Numbered from the stretch's first letter, positions 53,579 to 61,889 are shown. The stretch: DNA of 64,000 bases from UBA1952 sp965200035 (GCA_965200035.1 OZ241334.1:62001-126000); one strand, 5' to 3'. The notes: a model not told the origin generated them from the sequence alone. A program made the numbers and translations.

Positions 53579-53701
53579 AGCGCATTATTGAAGTAAAGTG
53601 AATGATAATAAAGTTGTGAGGTCAAAAGTATAGCGCATCCTCCTGCTCTATGGTATGCAAAACAGACTTTCTGACGGGGCGATCCGGACTTTATTACGAA
53701 C

Positions 53702-53709
53702 TACATTTG
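53702..53709 (+). promoter_or_regulatory. TACATTTG box before the GlxA-type regulator
   Basis: It matches TAnnTTTG and lies 21 bases before the ATG at 53731. Because the box is inside the longer open frame that begins at 53650, it supports the downstream ATG as the true start. Confidence 0.4.
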
Positions 53710-53730
53710 TGCGGTACATTCTTCTTCCAC

Positions 53731-54726
53731 ATGAAGCATATCACTATTCTCGTACCTGCCGGACAGACCAGCTCCAGCACAGCCATTAGCGTAGCAGGCG
53801 CATGCGACATCCTGAACGAGGCTAATGCTTTCTGGAAACGCAACAACAACGATCAGGCCTATAAAATCGAAGTAGCCGGCACAACCCGGGAAGTAATTTG
53901 TAATGATGGCCTGATAGCGCTAAAGCCACAGGTTGCTGTCTCCGGCATTACAGCTACTAACCTGATCATCATTCCATCCTCCGCCATCCGCGATTATGAA
54001 CATGCAACAGCGGGCAATCAGCAGCAGATGCGGTGGATCGCACAGCAGTACAAGGCGGGTGCCGAAATAGCCAGTATATGCTCGGGCGCATTTATGCTGG
54101 CGGCTTCAGGTGTGATGATCGATAAAACATGCTCTACCCATTGGGCTCATGCAGATGCCTTCCGTAAACAATTTCCCGATATCAGATTGAATGCCGAGAA
54201 GCTGATTACCGATGAGCAGGGTATTTACACCAATGGCGGCGCTTATTCTTTTTTGCACCTGATGATTTACCTCGTTGAGAAATATTATGATCGCCTCACG
54301 GCCATTTATTGCTCCAAGATTTTCCAGATCGATATAGACCGGCAAAGTCAATCGGCCTTTGCCATTTTTTCTACACAGAAAATTCATGACGACGAGGTGG
54401 TAAAGCAAGCCCAGCGCTATATTGAAGCCCACCCGGAGGAACGCATTTCCATTGAAATGTTGTCTTCAAAATTCGCGGTAGGCCGACGTCATTTTGACCG
54501 GAGATTCATCAAGGCCACCGGCAATACTCCACTGGAGTATGCACAAAGGGTAAAAATAGAATCCGCCAAAAAATCGTTTGAGTCAACCCGAAAAAATGTG
54601 AATGAGGTAATGTACGAGGTAGGCTATTCAGATGCGAAGGCATTCCGGGAAGTGTTTCGGAAAATTACCGGCATGTCGCCGCTGGAATACCGCAGCAGGT
54701 ATAATAAGGCAGTATTATCTGCGTAG
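53731..54726 (+). CDS. GlxA-family transcriptional regulator (DJ-1/PfpI plus AraC HTH)
   Basis: The protein has 331 residues. An N-terminal DJ-1/PfpI-like domain (about 1-190) has SICSGAFMLAASGV, with the cysteine in the usual elbow. A C-terminal AraC-type pair of helix-turn-helix motifs (about 225-325) has HFDRRFIKATGNTPLEYAQRVKIE in pieces and VGYSDAKAFREVFRKITG. It probably activates a nearby or distant catabolic gene on sensing a small molecule. The divergent double-SRPBCC gene shares its upstream region and is a candidate target. Confidence 0.92.
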   Translation: MKHITILVPAGQTSSSTAISVAGACDILNEANAFWKRNNNDQAYKIEVAGTTREVICNDGLIALKPQVAVSGITATNLIIIPSSAIRDYEHATAGNQQQMRWIAQQYKAGAEIASICSGAFMLAASGVMIDKTCSTHWAHADAFRKQFPDIRLNAEKLITDEQGIYTNGGAYSFLHLMIYLVEKYYDRLTAIYCSKIFQIDIDRQSQSAFAIFSTQKIHDDEVVKQAQRYIEAHPEERISIEMLSSKFAVGRRHFDRRFIKATGNTPLEYAQRVKIESAKKSFESTRKNVNEVMYEVGYSDAKAFREVFRKITGMSPLEYRSRYNKAVLSA

Positions 54727-54731
54727 CTGTA

Positions 54732-55934
54732 TCACAATGCAGCAGATTTTTTCCTGCGAAACAGTGAGAGGCTGATTAATGTAGTAAGATATACCGTCAC
54801 CCCAAGCCCAACGGCTAATGCAGTACCTCCTAAAAAGAAAGCGGCACCTTCTGCCCTGGCAGTGCGCAATACCTCGCTGAAGGAAGAGGCGTTCCCTGCA
54901 AAATGCCAAGCCGGTTGCCCGAGCAACACTTTTCCGGTAAATACGCTGGCAATGATCCAGAAAATAGTAAATGGAAAAACGGAAATATGCGCGGCCAGCA
55001 GAAACAGGGCTTTATTCATCCGGAATGCGATCGCGAGCGGAATGCCGATAGCTAATTGAAAGCCCCAGATCGGTACGATGCCCATGAATACTCCAAAGCC
55101 AACAGATGCCGCTTTAACGCCATTGCTTTCCTGTGGATTTACAAACATGCTGCGCCAGATATTGACCCACCCCTGCTTGCTCAAAAGAGATCTGATGAAA
55201 TCGCGCGGCTTCACCCATAAGATGGCAACCGTTACCAGAACCGTATTCAAAACAGAGATTCGCGAAAAATCTTTGAATGGCCGGAAATGTGTGATTCGCT
55301 CTCCCGCGGGCGGATAATAGACAGACACCGGAATAAAGATCACCGGAATGCCAGCCCAGGAAGCCCGTACAATCACTTCGATCTCAAATTCATACTTGCG
55401 GGTAAAATATTTTTTCTTCGCCAGTCGTTGCACAGGATACAGCCGGTAGCCGCTCTGCGTATCGGGCAGCTTATTGCCGGTATTAATCCAGTACCAAAAG
55501 TTGGAAAATTTATTGCCGAAACTGCTTTTCGCAGGCACATTATCCACGCCCATATTACGCGCGCCCACAATCAGCGCTCCCGGATTTGCTGCAATTGCTT
55601 CCAAGAACAGGGGCAGGTCTTTGGCGTAATGCTGTCCGTCGCTGTCCATCGCGATGGCGTATTCATAGCCCATCGCGGCGATCTCTTTGATGCCGGTACG
55701 CAGCGCTACTCCTTTCCCTTTATTGGGCAGATAAGAAATGACTTTTAGCTGTGGATAGCTTTTCAGGATTTCCTCTGTGCTATCAGTAGAGCCATCATTG
55801 ACCACTACGATCTGATAGGTGTATTGCAGCACATCATCAATCACTCCGGCAAGCTTCTGCGCATTATTATAGGTAGGAATTAGCACGCAGGCTCTGGCCT
55901 GAACAAATGCAGCTTCGTGAGTGGGGACGGACAT
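54732..55934 (-). CDS. GT2 glycosyltransferase fused to a DUF2062 membrane domain
   Basis: The protein has 400 residues. The N-terminal GT-A domain (about 12-230) has VLIPTYNNAQKL, VVNDGSTDST and AMDSDGQHYAKDL, in the style of dolichyl-phosphate sugar transferases. The C-terminal DUF2062 part (about 265-395) has VGFGVFMGIVPIWGFQLA and further transmembrane helices. It likely adds a sugar to a lipid at the inner membrane. It follows the C45 gene by 41 bp on the same strand. GT2/DUF2062 genes also occur in lipid and aryl-polyene clusters, which is only a weak hint here. Confidence 0.86.
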   Translation of the reverse strand: MSVPTHEAAFVQARACVLIPTYNNAQKLAGVIDDVLQYTYQIVVVNDGSTDSTEEILKSYPQLKVISYLPNKGKGVALRTGIKEIAAMGYEYAIAMDSDGQHYAKDLPLFLEAIAANPGALIVGARNMGVDNVPAKSSFGNKFSNFWYWINTGNKLPDTQSGYRLYPVQRLAKKKYFTRKYEFEIEVIVRASWAGIPVIFIPVSVYYPPAGERITHFRPFKDFSRISVLNTVLVTVAILWVKPRDFIRSLLSKQGWVNIWRSMFVNPQESNGVKAASVGFGVFMGIVPIWGFQLAIGIPLAIAFRMNKALFLLAAHISVFPFTIFWIIASVFTGKVLLGQPAWHFAGNASSFSEVLRTARAEGAAFFLGGTALAVGLGVTVYLTTLISLSLFRRKKSAAL

Positions 55935-55975
55935 TGTAACGCTAAAAAACGGGGCGAAAATAACGGAATAAAGCC

Positions 55976-57649
55976 TTACTGCTTCGCCAGCTTTTTCCGG
56001 CTCTCTTTGATCTTATGCTCTATGCTTTCCCGCTCGTTCACGGTAGCAATCTCTCTCTTCAGTGCCTCATTGTAATACTGAATGGCAGGCGCATACCAGC
56101 CCTCGCGCATACAATAATCTCCTGCTACGCGAAAACCATCATAAAAGGCAGGCTCTGCCGCAGCCACAGCGCCGGTATCTACGGACCTGCGCTCCATATT
56201 GGCCACTTTGGCATTGTGATAGATCATGAACTTCGCAAAATCGGGTGAATGAAGAAAAGAATCGGGTGCGATGTTCTTATCGTTATCCGCCACTTCCACA
56301 TCATGCTGCAGGCCGTTCATGGCAAATATCTTCCGCAGATCGTAGCATACATAAGTACCCAGTTGCCAGGGCACAGTGCTCACCCATACCCGAAGGCTGT
56401 CGGGCTGGAAGATCACAGAATGGTGAGCGATCAATTGGTTCACCGCTTTTTCGTTGCCATTGCCAATGTCTGCTCCATGCAGTCCTTTCCGGTCGCGAAG
56501 GATGGTTGCTACTTTTTCAGGAGTAAGCGGATATTCCTGCTCCATCAGCTCCTGCAATCGCTGCTCCCGATATACAGAAGCGCTGCGCTCTTTCTGCTCC
56601 ACATTCAGTTTCTGCTGCTCAAATTCTTTGCTCTGATAATGGTTGGTGCACATAATGTGATCCGATTGCGGATCATACACGGCCAGCTTCTCAGGCGTCT
56701 TCTCCATCACCACTGCTTTATGATCTGCAGCGCTGCCAATGAGGAAACTTTCTGAAACAAACATCTTCCGCTTCTGCGCAATGGCCACTGCTTCCTGAAT
56801 ATTGCCGGCATACTGCAGCATCTCACGCGCCACCAGCGATACGGGTGTTTCCGCGCCGGTAGGTATATCGCTCTTTGCAGAATTAATAGTGATGGTCAAT
56901 CCCTGATCGTTCATACCAGATACTACTCCGGTAAAGCCGCCCCACGTAATGAACATGAATTTATGCCCCTTGTCGGGCACATAGAAGGCGACCATTTTAT
57001 TGACGGCAAATTCATCGCCCACATAGAAGTCGAAATTGCGGCCGAGCAGCATCGATCCATTAGCGGTTTTGCCGCCCCAGGCGCCAAAAGAAGTACAGCC
57101 CACCAGCTTCATATTCTCCAGCGCATGACCTATATCGTGCGCAGCGTGATAGTTAAGGATGCGGGAATAATTAGTGCCGATCCAGCTAAACTCAGGAGTT
57201 GCGGCATGAGACACGCCGTAGATCTCTTCTTTATATTCTTCAGGAATGTTTTTAGTCAGATTGCGGTTCATGAACCCAACCATGTATTTCAGGAATTTCA
57301 GGTAACGCTCGGAAGGCACCATGATCTTTATCTGATCGGTGAATGCTTTCTCCTGCGCAATGATCTGCTGTTGCGATAGCTTTCCATTGATGACTCCCCG
57401 CTCAAAAGGCTTGCCGGACACGTACATTTCATAGAGCCCATACTGATTTTTCCGGATCCAGTTATTACCGATGGTGTAAAGACTGCCTTCAGGATGAGCT
57501 ACTTGCAGGGCAAAAGCAGCAGTATCCGCAATCCGGGGAGGTTTGATATCGGAGATACGATACACATACACCGAGAACATAAGCATTAAGAGCAGCAGAA
57601 TACCGATAAAGATGCCAAATCCTTTCAGAATGCCTTTGACAATACGCAT
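55976..57649 (-). CDS. C45-type autoproteolytic acyltransferase/hydrolase, membrane-anchored
   Basis: The protein has 557 residues. One N-terminal transmembrane segment (about 10-33) is followed by an extracytoplasmic domain. The Ntn-hydrolase motif GCTSFGAWGGKTANGSMLLG contains the expected autoprocessing cysteine near residue 185. GRNFDF and ITINSAKSD are further family marks. A helical C-terminus contains a TPR-like stretch. Relatives include acyl-CoA:6-aminopenicillanate acyltransferase; the natural substrate here is unknown. The ATG at 57649 was chosen since the alternative start upstream is a TTG inside a TACCTTTG box (57656-57663). It pairs with the GT2-DUF2062 gene. Confidence 0.85.
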   Translation of the reverse strand: MRIVKGILKGFGIFIGILLLLMLMFSVYVYRISDIKPPRIADTAAFALQVAHPEGSLYTIGNNWIRKNQYGLYEMYVSGKPFERGVINGKLSQQQIIAQEKAFTDQIKIMVPSERYLKFLKYMVGFMNRNLTKNIPEEYKEEIYGVSHAATPEFSWIGTNYSRILNYHAAHDIGHALENMKLVGCTSFGAWGGKTANGSMLLGRNFDFYVGDEFAVNKMVAFYVPDKGHKFMFITWGGFTGVVSGMNDQGLTITINSAKSDIPTGAETPVSLVAREMLQYAGNIQEAVAIAQKRKMFVSESFLIGSAADHKAVVMEKTPEKLAVYDPQSDHIMCTNHYQSKEFEQQKLNVEQKERSASVYREQRLQELMEQEYPLTPEKVATILRDRKGLHGADIGNGNEKAVNQLIAHHSVIFQPDSLRVWVSTVPWQLGTYVCYDLRKIFAMNGLQHDVEVADNDKNIAPDSFLHSPDFAKFMIYHNAKVANMERRSVDTGAVAAAEPAFYDGFRVAGDYCMREGWYAPAIQYYNEALKREIATVNERESIEHKIKESRKKLAKQ

Positions 57650-57655
57650 AGGCCG

Positions 57656-57663
57656 CAAAGGTA
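57656..57663 (-). promoter_or_regulatory. TACCTTTG box before the C45 gene
   Basis: On the minus strand the box ends 6 bases before the ATG at 57649 and overlaps the only upstream start candidate, a TTG. If it is used, the mRNA would be almost leaderless. Confidence 0.4.
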
Positions 57664-57920
57664 AAGCATGGCAAAGGTTTAAATGTTATCCGGTTGGGAA
57701 TATTGCGGATGTGCTGTGATGTCGCGGGCCTACGGCCCTCCCAATGTGCTGTATAAACCGATTTTATGCAACCTACCGCCTACAAAGCTTGCGGCCCTAC
57801 GGGCCTGGCTTGGGATTGATCCGATTGTCGGTGTAATGGTTTTCAATGGTTGGTTCATTTCCAGTCCTGCACTATTAAAAACGCTGGGATTACAGACCTA
57901 CCAGGTCAAAGGCTTTTGAA
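57664..57920. other. Spacer with two GGCC-TAC-GGCC hairpins
   Basis: This non-coding stretch between the C45 gene and hutI has two short GC-rich palindromes, GGGCCTACGGCCC at 57728-57740 and GGCCCTACGGGCC at 57792-57804. They resemble degraded dispersed repeats. No conserved gene was found. Confidence 0.5.
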
Positions 57921-57924
57921 TTCT

Positions 57925-57974
57925 GCATTTTTAATTTTGCATTAGAAATGCATTTTTAATTTTGCATTAGAAAT
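57925..57974 (+). repeat. Perfect 25-bp tandem duplication across the hutI start
   Basis: Units 57925-57949 and 57950-57974 are identical. Each contains GCATTTTTAATTTTGCATT and ends AGAAAT. The first unit plus the next base gives ATG at 57948, followed by CAT TTT TAA, a decoy of three codons. The second unit supplies the A and T of the real hutI ATG at 57973. Confidence 0.9.
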
Positions 57975-59196
57975 GCGTACACTCATTACCCACATCAAAG
58001 GCCTTTACGGCATAGAGCACGAAGCGCTGCAATCGTGCATTGCCGGACCGCAAATGGCAGACATGCCCATGCTGAAAAATGCTTGGCTGATGACGGAAGA
58101 CGGAAAAATCCTCGGATTCGGCAGCATGAATAGTGTACCGGAAATGAGTGTGGACGAAACCATCAATGCTACCGGCAGACTAGTATTACCCGCTTTCTGT
58201 GATTCGCACACACACCTGGTTTTTGCAGGCCCGAGAGACGGTGAGTTCGTAGATCGCATCAAAGGACGGAGCTATGAAGAGATTGCCCGCCGTGGCGGAG
58301 GCATTCTCAATAGCGCAGCACGACTTCGCGCAATGGACGAGGAAAAGCTGTACGATCAGAGCCTGGAGCGCCTGCACAAAGTAATGGCGCAGGGCACAGG
58401 CGCCATAGAAATCAAGAGCGGCTATGGACTTACCACTGAGGCCGAGCTGAAAATGCTGCGCGTCATCCGCAGGCTCAGCGAAAATGTACCGATTCCGGTA
58501 AAGGCCAGCTTCCTCGCAGCCCACGCCTATCCTGTTGAATACAGAGACAACAAGCAGGCTTACATCAGGCTCATCATCGAAGAAATGCTGCCGCGCGTAG
58601 CCGGAGAAGGACTGGCAGATTATCTGGATGCTTTTTGTGAAGAAGGTTTTTTCAGTGTAGACGATACAGCGCGACTCATGGAAGCCGGATGGAAATATGG
58701 TCTGAAGCCGAAGATCCATGCCAATCAACTGCACCACAGCGGTGGCGTAGAGATCGGGGTGAAGCATAAAGCCATCAGCGTAGATCATCTGGAATGTGTA
58801 GGCGATGCCGAGATCAATGCACTGAAAGGCAGTAGCACTATTCCTACTTTATTGCCGGGTGCAGCCTTCTTTTTGGGAGTGCATTATCAACCTGCCCGCA
58901 AAATGATCGATGCCGGACTGCCCGTATGCCTGGCTACTGATTACAATCCCGGTTCCTGCCCCTCAGGCAATGTGCCGCTGCTGCTCACTATAGCCTGCAC
59001 TCAGTTAAAAATGACACCGGAAGAAGCGCTGAACGCAGTAACCATCAATGGAGCAGCAGCCATGGAGCTGGAACAGGAAATGGGCACAATCGCTCCCGGC
59101 AAGCGCGCGATATTCATCCTCACCAAACCCATGAATAACATAGCCTACATTCCTTATGATTACGGAAATAATCCGGTAGAAAGGTTGTTTACATAG
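57973..59196 (+). CDS. hutI: Imidazolonepropionase
   Basis: This 407-residue amidohydrolase is the third enzyme of histidine breakdown, converting 4-imidazolone-5-propionate to N-formimino-glutamate. Metal ligands are in CDSHTHLVFAG, and further histidines are in AAHAYPVEYRDN and KIHANQLHHSGG. The LATDYNPGSCPSGN motif is the HutI signature near residue 320. No hutH, hutU or hutG gene is adjacent, so the pathway is dispersed. The start is embedded in the tandem duplication above. Confidence 0.95.
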   Translation: MRTLITHIKGLYGIEHEALQSCIAGPQMADMPMLKNAWLMTEDGKILGFGSMNSVPEMSVDETINATGRLVLPAFCDSHTHLVFAGPRDGEFVDRIKGRSYEEIARRGGGILNSAARLRAMDEEKLYDQSLERLHKVMAQGTGAIEIKSGYGLTTEAELKMLRVIRRLSENVPIPVKASFLAAHAYPVEYRDNKQAYIRLIIEEMLPRVAGEGLADYLDAFCEEGFFSVDDTARLMEAGWKYGLKPKIHANQLHHSGGVEIGVKHKAISVDHLECVGDAEINALKGSSTIPTLLPGAAFFLGVHYQPARKMIDAGLPVCLATDYNPGSCPSGNVPLLLTIACTQLKMTPEEALNAVTINGAAAMELEQEMGTIAPGKRAIFILTKPMNNIAYIPYDYGNNPVERLFT

Positions 59197-59301
59197 GCCA
59201 AAATATCCAGCGGCCAACTCAAAGGCCTATTTAAAATAGAACAACAACAAAGCGATCAAGGCCCCAAAGCCCGGTACCACAGTAGCACCCAAGCTCAATA
59301 G

Positions 59302-59373
59302 AAAGCCACCGGCGCGCCGCAGTCATTGCGCGGCGGCGGCTTTTTTGGTTCTTTTTTTGCCGCCAAAAAAGGA
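59302..59373 (+). terminator. Terminator region of hutI with a second T-rich hairpin
   Basis: An imperfect GC-rich hairpin (about 59305-59340, GCCACCGGCGCGC with GCGCGGCGGCGGC) ends in TTTTTT. A second hairpin follows, TTTTTTTGCCG next to CCAAAAAAGG at 59351-59372. Sequences like the second unit recur in intergenic DNA of Bacteroidota in my recollection. The rest of the 288-bp spacer to the PHA synthase gene shows only the TACCTTTG box. Confidence 0.6.
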
Positions 59374-59452
59374 CAACAACTAAGAAAATCAGATAACAAT
59401 CAGATTCTTACGCCTACCATCATACATCATCAGAAATCAAAAATTTATAACA

Positions 59453-59460
59453 TACCTTTG
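59453..59460 (+). promoter_or_regulatory. TACCTTTG box before the PHA synthase gene
   Basis: It matches TAnnTTTG and lies 24 bases before the ATG at 59485. No good TTTG partner was found at the usual distance upstream. Confidence 0.4.
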
Positions 59461-59484
59461 CACTCGTAAAAATAATTTATCACC

Positions 59485-60543
59485 ATGAATTTCAATACAT
59501 CAGACATAATCGAGGAAATCTCTTCGACTACCCAAAAGCTGGCCAAGGGCTATGAGACGCTGCAGCAGATTGATAATGTGGATGTTGCCACTACCCCAAA
59601 GCAGCTTGTATGGCAGCGTGATAAAGTAAAAATATATCACTACGATCGCCCCGATGGCAAAGCGCCCAAGTGCAAAACCCCGGTGCTGGTTTCTTTCGCC
59701 ATGCTGAACCGCCACGATGTACTGGACCTGCAGCAGGACCGCAGCCTGATGAAGAAATTGCTCGACGAAGGCTTGGATATCTATATCATGGACTGGGGCT
59801 ACCCTACCAAAGCCGACCGCTTCCTGACGATGGAAGACTATATCGATGGCTATATGAATGATGCGGTTGACTTTGTGCGCCGCGCTGCCGGCGTGAAGAA
59901 AATTCACAAAATGGGTATCTGCCAGGCCGGTACTTATTCTATGATCTATGCTTCCCTCTATCCGCAAAAGCTGGCGAGCCTTACTACTTATGTAGCTCCG
60001 TTTGATTTTGATACCGATAAGTGCATGCTCTTCAAATGGACCAAGCATATTGACGTAGATGCAATGGTGGACAACCTCGGCGTAATTCCGGGCGCGATGA
60101 TCGATGGCGCATTCGGTATGCTAAACCCAAGCATGAACATCAGCAAGTATTTTGGGGTGATGGATTCACTGGAAGATAAGGAAAAGATGCTCAACTTCCT
60201 GCGTATGGAGCACTGGAAGAGCGATCTGCCAGCCATCTCCGGCGAAATGTACCGCAAGTACATCAAGGATCTGTTCCGCGACAATAAGCTCATCAAGGGT
60301 GAAATGACCCTCGGTGGCCGCAAGATCGATCTGGGCAATATGACCGTTCCTTACCTGAATGTATTTGCTACCGATGATAAGATCATCCCGAATGAAAGCA
60401 GCCAGGCTGTGATGTCCAAGATCGGCTCGAAGGATAAGAAAGAGTATCCTTTCCCGGGTGGTCATATCGGCGTATTCGTAGGCAGCCGCTCACAGAAAGA
60501 GCTGGCCCCTGCCGTTGCCAAGTGGGTGATCGAGCGTTGCTAA
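59485..60543 (+). CDS. phaC: Class III-type polyhydroxyalkanoate synthase subunit PhaC
   Basis: This 352-residue alpha/beta-fold protein has the lipase-like box GICQAGT with Cys146. FATDDKIIPN gives an aspartate near residue 298 and GGHIGVFVG gives His327. This Cys/Asp/His set, and the length near that of Allochromatium PhaC, fit a class III or IV synthase that polymerises 3-hydroxyacyl-CoA. Such enzymes normally need PhaE or PhaR, and neither they nor phaA/phaB genes are nearby. A PHA depolymerase or other hydrolase role is less likely given the Cys nucleophile. Confidence 0.87.
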   Translation: MNFNTSDIIEEISSTTQKLAKGYETLQQIDNVDVATTPKQLVWQRDKVKIYHYDRPDGKAPKCKTPVLVSFAMLNRHDVLDLQQDRSLMKKLLDEGLDIYIMDWGYPTKADRFLTMEDYIDGYMNDAVDFVRRAAGVKKIHKMGICQAGTYSMIYASLYPQKLASLTTYVAPFDFDTDKCMLFKWTKHIDVDAMVDNLGVIPGAMIDGAFGMLNPSMNISKYFGVMDSLEDKEKMLNFLRMEHWKSDLPAISGEMYRKYIKDLFRDNKLIKGEMTLGGRKIDLGNMTVPYLNVFATDDKIIPNESSQAVMSKIGSKDKKEYPFPGGHIGVFVGSRSQKELAPAVAKWVIERC

Positions 60544-60568
60544 GATCCGGTTTTTATTAATTATTTTT

Positions 60569-60600
60569 CAGAGCCCTGCATCGTATGATGCAGGGCTCTG
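60569..60600 (+). terminator. Terminator of phaC
   Basis: A 14-bp perfect stem CAGAGCCCTGCATC/GATGCAGGGCTCTG around a GTAT loop lies 26 bases after the stop. Confidence 0.88.
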
Positions 60601-60664
60601 TTGCATTACAGATATTTCCTTGCTGCAGCGAAAGTCTTTACCTTGTCAGAGAAATTCATTTCCT

Positions 60665-61558
60665 ATGAAGCAGGTGTTTTTATTCATTATCGTACTGACA
60701 TTGTCATTGTCTGCACGCGCTGCCAGCCGGGATACAATTCCCGTCTTTTTTGCTACGGGCAAGTCTGTGCTTACAGAAGGTATTGAAAATGGCCTCGTCA
60801 ATTACATCTATAAGGATGTGCTGCGCAACGGGCAGAAATTGCAGATCGTGGGCTATGCCGATTATGTTGGCTCCGGCCGGTCAAACGATGCGCTCTCCAA
60901 AGCGCGTGCGGCTACGGTAAAGCGTTTTCTGATGGGCTATGGATTTGAGGAGAAAGACATTACCATCTGCATCGGCAAAGGCGAAATAGCCCGTGAAGGC
61001 GTATCCGGCAATGAGGGCTTTGCGCGCGACCGGAGGGTAGATATTGTGCTAGACCCGCAGCCAGCACCAGCACCGGAAACACCGGCAGTTGCATTACCGC
61101 CACCGCCAATACCGAAGCCTGTAAGAACTGCAAAACCAGTAGTCACTACCAAACCGGCCGATCTCCCTGACCTTGCTACGATGAAACCCAATGAGACCAT
61201 CAGGCTGGAGCGGCTATACTTTTATCCCGGCAGGCATATCATCCGTCCGGAGTCTGTGAATGAGCTGTACCGGCTGGAGCACATACTGGAAGGCCATCCT
61301 GCCCTGAAGATCGGGATAGAAGGACACATCTGTTGCACCGATCCGCAGCAGGGGGATGCCCTTGATGTGGACACGCATGAAATAGCCCTCTCGCTAAATC
61401 GCGCCAAGGAGGTGTATCTGTTTCTGGTGAAAAAAGGCATCGAAGAAGACCGGCTTACTTATAAAGGCTTCGGCGCTACGCGCAAGCTGGTAGAGGAGCA
61501 TACGGAAGACGATGCCAATCAGAACCGCCGGGTAGAAATAAGGGTGCTGGAAAACTAG
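60665..61558 (+). CDS. Periplasmic protein with two OmpA-like peptidoglycan-binding domains
   Basis: The protein has 297 residues with a signal peptide (MKQVFLFIIVLTLSLSARA). A first OmpA-like domain (about 22-135) has VFFATGKSVL and YADYVGSGRSND. A proline-rich linker (APAPETPAVALPPPPIP) follows, then a second OmpA-like domain (about 180-297) with GIEGHICC, LSLNRAKEVYLFLVKKG and NQNRRVEIRVL. Each domain normally binds diaminopimelate in peptidoglycan. The ATG at 60665 was chosen for its signal peptide. Confidence 0.88.
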   Translation: MKQVFLFIIVLTLSLSARAASRDTIPVFFATGKSVLTEGIENGLVNYIYKDVLRNGQKLQIVGYADYVGSGRSNDALSKARAATVKRFLMGYGFEEKDITICIGKGEIAREGVSGNEGFARDRRVDIVLDPQPAPAPETPAVALPPPPIPKPVRTAKPVVTTKPADLPDLATMKPNETIRLERLYFYPGRHIIRPESVNELYRLEHILEGHPALKIGIEGHICCTDPQQGDALDVDTHEIALSLNRAKEVYLFLVKKGIEEDRLTYKGFGATRKLVEEHTEDDANQNRRVEIRVLEN

Positions 61559-61607
61559 GAACGTATTTTCTGACTAACAAACAAATGCCTCATATATACA
61601 GCGGCGG

Positions 61608-61690
61608 GTCATCCTGAGGCACGAAGGATCCCACAGCGGCCTGTGTTCCCTATGAGCCTGTTTGCTGTGGGATGCTTCCTAACGTCAGCA
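61608..61690. repeat. Palindromic dispersed repeat (GTCAT/ATCCC half-units, head-to-head)
   Basis: Half-unit GTCATCCTGAGGCACGAAGG with ATCCC (61608-61632) faces GGGATGCTTCCTAACGTCAGCA (61669-61690). The inner stem CCCACAGC pairs with GCTGTGGG. The half-units match those at 14295-14355 but are arranged the other way round, with GTCAT outside. Confidence 0.75.
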
Positions 61691-61725
61691 GGGCTTGCGT
61701 ATGAGCCCATCTTACGTACTACCTT

Positions 61726-61770
61726 CCCTCTTTGAAGGGATTCCCGCAAGGGAACGCGTAGCGCAGAGGG
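61726..61770. repeat. Nested hairpin element
   Basis: An outer stem CCCTCT/AGAGGG (61726-61731, 61765-61770) encloses TTCCC-GCAA-GGGAA (61741-61754). It lies in the 350-bp non-coding gap 61559-61908, which also holds the dispersed palindrome and, at 61781-61800, an ATATATCGCCC palindrome-like stretch. No gene was seen in the gap. Confidence 0.5.
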
Positions 61771-61857
61771 GATGCAACAGATATATCGCCCTACCGGGGC
61801 AGCACATATTATTATATAGAATCAAAAAACCGAAGCCTCAGAGAATTCTAAACCCCA

Positions 61858-61889
61858 AAAAGGCCGCGACATCAATGCCGCAGCCTTTC
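61858..61889 (-). terminator. Putative terminator of the SBBP/T9SS gene
   Basis: An imperfect hairpin (AAAGGCCGCG with CGCAGCCTTT) ends in CCTTTTT on the minus strand, 20 bases beyond the stop codon. Confidence 0.55.

Noticed and set aside
54732..59196. A flexirubin/aryl-polyene pigment cluster
   Set aside because: GT2-DUF2062 and C45 genes are suggestive, but no ketosynthase, acyl carrier or ammonia-lyase gene is in the window; hutI is a catabolic enzyme.
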